In this document: in pieces, positions 59,938 to 64,000 of the stretch
How the letters are laid out: each line of letters opens with the position of its first letter
Numbering within the stretch: the stretch's first letter is position 1
NCBI GenBank assembly: GCA_028710525.1
Contig: JAQTTY010000014.1
Span: 1 to 64,000, forward strand
Origin: Gallionella sp.
GTDB lineage: Bacteria > Pseudomonadota > Gammaproteobacteria > Burkholderiales > Gallionellaceae
Reading direction: 5' to 3'
DNA length: 64,000 nucleotides
The notes under the pieces: generated by a model
The model's database searches: none
Seen by the model: the letters and a program-made list of their open reading frames with translations, nothing else
What the model was told of the DNA's origin: nothing
Position numbers and translations under genes: made by a program

Positions 59938-61053
59938 TTATAAGTCGTCCAGTTTAACTTGTACCAGTTGCTTTCCGTCATTCAAACGCGCGTCAGAAAC
60001 GGCATTCAAGTCCATGTCCTCGCACTTATCCGTCTGCATTGCATCCTTCATATTCTCGTCATTCACATTCTGCAAATAGAACTCATGCAACTTGGCTTGC
60101 AGCAACGCCTTGTCCGGCAACTGCGTTTGATACTCTGCAATCAGTGCAGGAGACAGACTGCGGCTCAGTGCATATTCCACCACCTCGTCATCTTTGCTGG
60201 CGCATAACAACACACCGATAGCGGTCTGCTCGTGCGGCTTTTTCACATCACGGTCTAACGCTTCGAGATAGAAACCCAGCTTGCCCAAATACTCCGGCTC
60301 AAAACGCCCCACCTTCAATTCAATAGCGACCAAACAATTCAAACCGCGATGGAAGAACAACAGGTCGAGCGCAAAGTCTCGCCCGCCCACTTGCAGCGGA
60401 TACTCGCTGCCCACAAAACAAAAATCTCGCCCCAACTCGATCAAGAAATCTTTGAGCCTCAGCAGCAAACCTTGATGCAAATCTGCCTCGCCATGACCTT
60501 GTGGCAAGTCGAGAAACTCCACCATGTAACTGTCTTTGAACACACTCATCGCATCAGCATGAGTGTGTGATACCAGTGGCGTCACTTTTAACGGATTCAG
60601 CACCGTGCGCTCGAATAAAGCAGCTTTCAACTGCCGCTCCAATTCGCGTTTGCTCCATTGCTCACGAACCGCAAGGTGCAGGTAGAACTCACGCTCCTCT
60701 GGTCTTTTGCTTTGATTGAGGATGATAAGGTTATGCGTCCACGGCAATTGTCTCACCAGTGGTGAGACAATTTCATCTCCTTGATACGCTTCATAAAACT
60801 GCTTCATCCGAAATAAGTTCGGACGAGTAAAGCCACGCAAATTTGGCTGTGTCTGCGCCAGATGCTCCGCCAGTTGCGCCACCACCCCATCACCCCATTC
60901 CGCCTGCGCAATCTTGTAGCTGATGAACTGCCCCACCTGCCAATACAACTCAATCAACATGACATTCACCGCCTGCACCGCGCGCTGCTTAGCAGCGGCG
61001 ATCAGTTGCGTGATCTCATTGAAGTCGGGTTGTGGGTTAAGTGGTGTTGTCAT
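59938..61053 (-). CDS. DUF1016/YhcG-type PDDEXK nuclease
   Basis: 371 residues: DUF1016 N-terminal domain (about 10-150; GFTRPNLFRMKQFYEAY, LPWTHNLIIL) and a C-terminal PDDEXK nuclease domain (about 165-330) with Glu218, Asp230 (ALDLLFF) and Glu245-x-Lys247 (AIELKVG). The catalytic residues appear intact. Such genes are accessory, seen near restriction-modification or mobile DNA, and their function is not well defined. Here it separates fadB from fadA with no restriction genes nearby, suggesting insertion. The last ~50 residues are acidic and low-complexity. Confidence 0.9.
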   Translation of the reverse strand: MTTPLNPQPDFNEITQLIAAAKQRAVQAVNVMLIELYWQVGQFISYKIAQAEWGDGVVAQLAEHLAQTQPNLRGFTRPNLFRMKQFYEAYQGDEIVSPLVRQLPWTHNLIILNQSKRPEEREFYLHLAVREQWSKRELERQLKAALFERTVLNPLKVTPLVSHTHADAMSVFKDSYMVEFLDLPQGHGEADLHQGLLLRLKDFLIELGRDFCFVGSEYPLQVGGRDFALDLLFFHRGLNCLVAIELKVGRFEPEYLGKLGFYLEALDRDVKKPHEQTAIGVLLCASKDDEVVEYALSRSLSPALIAEYQTQLPDKALLQAKLHEFYLQNVNDENMKDAMQTDKCEDMDLNAVSDARLNDGKQLVQVKLDDL

Positions 61054-61113
61054 GTGTTATCTGGTTCTTAAATCAAACCGTGGTGCATCTCCCAAATTAT
61101 TCAATGGAACATC

Positions 61114-61148
61114 GTAGGATGGATTGAGCGCCGCGATACCCATCCTAC
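61114..61148. repeat. REP-like palindrome upstream of the DUF1016 gene
   Basis: GTAGGATGG (61114-61122) and CCATCCTAC (61140-61148) form a perfect 9-bp stem around TTGAGCGCCGCG-type sequence. It closely resembles a dispersed element of many proteobacterial genomes (GTAGGATGGGT..GAGCG..ACCCATCCTAC). It lies between the fadB stop and the DUF1016 start. Recognition is from memory. Confidence 0.8.
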
Positions 61149-61152
61149 CTTG

Positions 61153-63633
61153 CTAGTTCCGCAACGGTTTCCCGTTCTTCAGCATATGTTCGATACGCGC
61201 TTGCGTCTTGTCGGTCGCGAGCAGGGCCATGAAGTGTTTACGCTCCAGATCCAGCAGCCATTGCTCATCCACCATGCTGCCCGCATCCACATCGCCACCA
61301 CACAAGGTGTCAGCTACGGCGCAGCCAACTTTGTAGTCATGCTCGGAGATGAAACCGCCTTCCAACATATTGACCATGGAGGCTTGGAAAGTAGCGATGC
61401 CTGGTCGGCCCGCTACTGCGATTTGGTTCTGCGGCAATGGTGGACGGTAAGCAGTTGCGTTCATCGCGCGTGCTTCGGCTTTGGCCACGTGCAGTAACTC
61501 GAAGCGGTTCAGCACGATGCGGTCAGCACTGCGCAAGTAGCCCATGTCACGCGCCATCTCGGCACTCTTGGCGACTTCTCCCATAGCGATCTGTTGGAAG
61601 TAACGTTTGAGGAAAGGGAAGATGTCGCCGCCTCTTGCTTCAGCAGCCGCACGTTGGGCCATCTCTTTGCAACCCGCACCAGCGGGTATCAGTCCCACGC
61701 CCACTTCGACTAAGCCGATATACGTTTCCAAGGTGGCGACGATACGTGCGCAATGGATGGTGAACTCACAGCCGCCGCCTAATGCCAAGCCATCCACTGC
61801 AGCGATGGTAGGCACTTGCGCATATTTTAGGCGTTGCGAGACTTGCTGGAATTTGGCGACCACGGCTTCAACCTTGGGCACGTTGCCGGTTGCGGCATTG
61901 AACAGATCGCCCATGCCACCGCCGCCTGCGGCCGTGTACTTGACGCGATTCACTGCGCCTTTGAGTTTGCCCAACATGCCACTCTCTGCGGGCGCTTCCT
62001 GCATGCCCTGCATCAGTTGCAGCAGATTGGCACCTGCCGAGAAAGGTGGCTCGGTCTGCCATAACACCAACGCGGAGAAATGCGCTTCGGCTTCATCCAC
62101 CGCGCGCAAGATGCCGTCCAGCACATCGTTGTCCACCGTGTGCATCTTGCTCTTGAAGCTCAAGATGGCGATGTCGTCTCCGGTGTGCCACATGCGTATA
62201 GATTCGTTCTCGAATACCGTCTCGCCAAAGTGCACAGTCTCACCCAACAAGCGCTCGGGATAAGCCTGACGGCTGTACACCGAGAGCTTGGAGCGCCCTT
62301 GATAGGACTTGTCAGCGGGTGCATACGAACCTTGTGCGTTGTGCACACCAGCACGCGAGGACTCCGTCACCCAAGCCGGCAGCGGCGCTTTACTCATGGT
62401 CTTGCCAGCAGCGATGTCCTCATTTATCCAACCCGCCACTTGTTGCCAACCGGCCGCTTGCCAGATCTCGAACGGGCCGCTGTCCCAACCAAAACCCCAG
62501 CGCACTGCCAGATCGAGATCGCGTGCGTTGTTGGCGATTGAGTCCAGCTGCACGCCGCAGTAATGGAACACGTCACGGAACACACACCATACGAACTGCG
62601 CCTGCGGATCGCTGCTAGCGCGTAGCTTGCCCAGCTTCACAGACCAATCTCGCTCGCGCAGGATTTCTTTCACGCTATCATCGGCCTTGCCGTCTGCAAC
62701 GCGATAGGACTGCGTACCCAGATCGAGTACCTGTATCTCTTTGCCGACTTTTTGATACACGCCACGCTTGGACTTCTGTCCTAACGCGCCCTGAGCGATC
62801 AACCCTGACAGCCATTCAGGTACAGCGAAGAAACTATGCCAAGGGTCTTCGGTAAGATTTTCGCGCATGGTATTGACCACATGGGCGAAGGTATCCAGCC
62901 CGACCACATCCAAGGTGCGGAAAGTCGCGCTCTTGGGACGACCGAGATAACGTCCGGTCAACGCGTCTACGACATCGAAGCCCAGATTCAAACGCTGCGC
63001 GTGATACACCGTTGCCAACATGGAGAACACACCGATGCGGTTGGCGATAAAGTTGGGCGTATCTTTGGCACGCACCACGCCTTTACCCAGCGTCGATACA
63101 AGGAAGGCTTCCAACTGATCCAATAGCGGCGCATCTGTACCTGCACAAGGAATCAACTCGACCAGATGCATATAGCGCGGCGGGTTGAAGAAATGGATGC
63201 CGCAGAAACGATGGCGCAGATTTTCCGGGAAAGCTTCCGCCAACTTATTGATGGAAAGCCCTGAGGTATTGGTGGCGAAGATCGCGTCAGCGCCGATAAA
63301 GGGCGCGACCTTGTGATAAAGATCGGACTTCCAGTCCATGCGCTCGGCGATGGCTTCTATGACCAGATCGCAACCACGCAACAATTCCAGATTCTGACCA
63401 TAGTTAGCTGCACTGATGTATTGCAACTTGTTTGGACTCGCCAGCGGGCTGGGATCTAGCTTTTTCAATCCTTCCAGCGCTTTGTTGACGATACCGTTGG
63501 CCGCGCCCTCTTTGGCGGGTAGATCGAACAGGATGGTGGGGACATTGGCGTTGACTAGATGCGCAGCGATCTGCGCGCCCATCACACCTGCGCCGAGTAC
63601 GGCGACTTTGCGTATCTGAAAATTGCTGCTCAT
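61153..63633 (-). CDS. fadB: 3-hydroxyacyl-CoA dehydrogenase / enoyl-CoA hydratase fusion
   Basis: 826 residues. The NAD-binding HCDH domain comes first (VLGAGVMGAQIAAHL at about 12-26), then the HCDH C-terminal domains, then an enoyl-CoA hydratase domain (about 480-720; ALGGGCEFTIHCARIVA). This order is the reverse of E. coli FadB and matches the FadB/FadN-like proteins of Betaproteobacteria. It carries out two middle steps of beta-oxidation. A strong GGAGG site precedes the ATG. Confidence 0.93.
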   Translation of the reverse strand: MSSNFQIRKVAVLGAGVMGAQIAAHLVNANVPTILFDLPAKEGAANGIVNKALEGLKKLDPSPLASPNKLQYISAANYGQNLELLRGCDLVIEAIAERMDWKSDLYHKVAPFIGADAIFATNTSGLSINKLAEAFPENLRHRFCGIHFFNPPRYMHLVELIPCAGTDAPLLDQLEAFLVSTLGKGVVRAKDTPNFIANRIGVFSMLATVYHAQRLNLGFDVVDALTGRYLGRPKSATFRTLDVVGLDTFAHVVNTMRENLTEDPWHSFFAVPEWLSGLIAQGALGQKSKRGVYQKVGKEIQVLDLGTQSYRVADGKADDSVKEILRERDWSVKLGKLRASSDPQAQFVWCVFRDVFHYCGVQLDSIANNARDLDLAVRWGFGWDSGPFEIWQAAGWQQVAGWINEDIAAGKTMSKAPLPAWVTESSRAGVHNAQGSYAPADKSYQGRSKLSVYSRQAYPERLLGETVHFGETVFENESIRMWHTGDDIAILSFKSKMHTVDNDVLDGILRAVDEAEAHFSALVLWQTEPPFSAGANLLQLMQGMQEAPAESGMLGKLKGAVNRVKYTAAGGGGMGDLFNAATGNVPKVEAVVAKFQQVSQRLKYAQVPTIAAVDGLALGGGCEFTIHCARIVATLETYIGLVEVGVGLIPAGAGCKEMAQRAAAEARGGDIFPFLKRYFQQIAMGEVAKSAEMARDMGYLRSADRIVLNRFELLHVAKAEARAMNATAYRPPLPQNQIAVAGRPGIATFQASMVNMLEGGFISEHDYKVGCAVADTLCGGDVDAGSMVDEQWLLDLERKHFMALLATDKTQARIEHMLKNGKPLRN

Positions 63634-63691
63634 CGCAATCCTCCAAGAAATTGGTAGAGGTATGACCCTCAGATGCTACTAAAGTTGAAAC

Positions 63692-63718
63692 AAAAAACGG
63701 GAAGGCGGACCTTCCCGT
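63692..63718 (-). terminator. Terminator after the fadL-like gene
   Basis: On the minus strand ACGGGAAGG-TCCG-CCTTCCCGT (perfect 9-bp stem) is followed by a run of T residues (63692-63697). It lies 17 bp after the fadL-like stop and before fadB. Confidence 0.93.
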
Positions 63719-63735
63719 CATCACTACGATACTAC

Positions 63736-64000
63736 TTAGAAGCTATAAGTGTATTGCGCACTTACGATGTCTACGCTGTTCTTGTAAGTACCCACCAGAG
63801 CCGGTGCGGGATTAGTCCCGTTGATAGCCGAGTCTTTAACAAAGAGGTGCGCATAACCAACGTCGATCGCACCCGCAGCAGAGACCTTGTACTGCCCACC
63901 AAACGCCAACCAGATACGGTTGTTGTCTGGAATACGTGCGGTACGGAATGCATCGGTCACCGGTGCTTGGTCATATGCCACACCACCGCGCGAGGTCCAT
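63736..64000 (-). CDS. FadL/OmpP1-like outer-membrane fatty-acid porin, C-terminal fragment
   Basis: Only the last ~88 codons are in the window; the frame continues open through position 64000. IPDNNRIWLAFGGQYK and IDVGYAHLFVKDSAINGT, ending in SAQYTYSF with the terminal Phe of outer-membrane barrels, are typical of FadL/OmpP1/TodX long-chain fatty-acid transporters. It lies upstream of fadB and fadA, so uptake and degradation are encoded together. The ATG at 63981 is internal, not the start. Confidence 0.88.
   Translation of the reverse strand, partial: WTSRGGVAYDQAPVTDAFRTARIPDNNRIWLAFGGQYKVSAAGAIDVGYAHLFVKDSAINGTNPAPALVGTYKNSVDIVSAQYTYSF

Overview
The window is ordinary chromosomal DNA of a betaproteobacterium, most likely from the Nitrosomonadales (Gallionella/Sideroxydans-like). 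The reasons are the gene order fimV-asd-leuB-leuD-entericidin-leuC, the yhdP-nitrilase-tldD block divergent from glnE, an accD/trpA/trpB/trpF/truA run, LPS heptose transfer, and moderate GC content. Genus is inference. Genes are densely packed, mostly on the minus strand, with many 1-4 base start/stop overlaps. No gene-free stretch exceeds 300 bases, and I saw no prophage, insertion sequence, CRISPR array, tRNA or rRNA gene.

Layout. 1-187: a strong stable-RNA-type promoter pointing out of the window to the left. 188-6505 (minus): tldD, nitrilase, yhdP. 6594-9323 (plus): glnE, convergent with a membrane adenylate cyclase (9327-10652). 10874-14478 (plus): ilvE, a small zinc-finger protein, waaF, phosphomannomutase. 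14461-22469 (minus): a GGDEF protein, a receiver-only regulator, alaS, glycerate kinase, recX, recA. 22570-25015 (minus): cinA/pncC, metZ, paiB-like, preceded by a SAM-II riboswitch. 25291-34869 (minus): purF, cvpA, a SPOR protein, folC, an EamA half-transporter, accD, trpA, trpB, trpF, truA, an EcfT-like protein. 34929-44943 (minus): fimV, asd, leuB, leuD, entericidin, leuC, cimA, an MFS transporter. 45060-48966 (plus): grpE-dnaK-dnaJ under heat-shock type promoters. 49047-58610 (minus): bacteriohemerythrin under a c-di-GMP riboswitch, a dienelactone hydrolase, a 1763-residue hybrid sensor kinase, DUF190, crcB, an ATP-grasp-like protein and a chalcone-isomerase-like protein. 58657-64000 (minus): fadA, a DUF1016 nuclease, fadB and the 3' end of a fadL-like porin gene.

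How the genes work together. Branched-chain synthesis is represented by cimA, leuCDB and ilvE; citramalate made by CimA can be processed by LeuCD and LeuB, giving a threonine-independent isoleucine route. asd and metZ feed methionine, and the metZ operon carries its own SAM sensor. Nucleotide second messengers recur: a class III adenylate cyclase, a diguanylate cyclase with an intact I-site, and a c-di-GMP-I riboswitch in front of an oxygen/iron-binding hemerythrin.

Most notable points: (i) the SAM-II riboswitch with an antiterminator/terminator, unusual outside Alphaproteobacteria; (ii) the c-di-GMP-I riboswitch on the hemerythrin gene; (iii) a ~105-bp palindromic repeat that sits in frame inside the ATP-grasp-like gene and has a second copy between grpE and dnaK; (iv) a recA promoter with a GAAC-N4-GTTC palindrome instead of the usual betaproteobacterial LexA box; (v) a DUF1016 nuclease gene wedged between fadB and fadA next to a REP-like palindrome.
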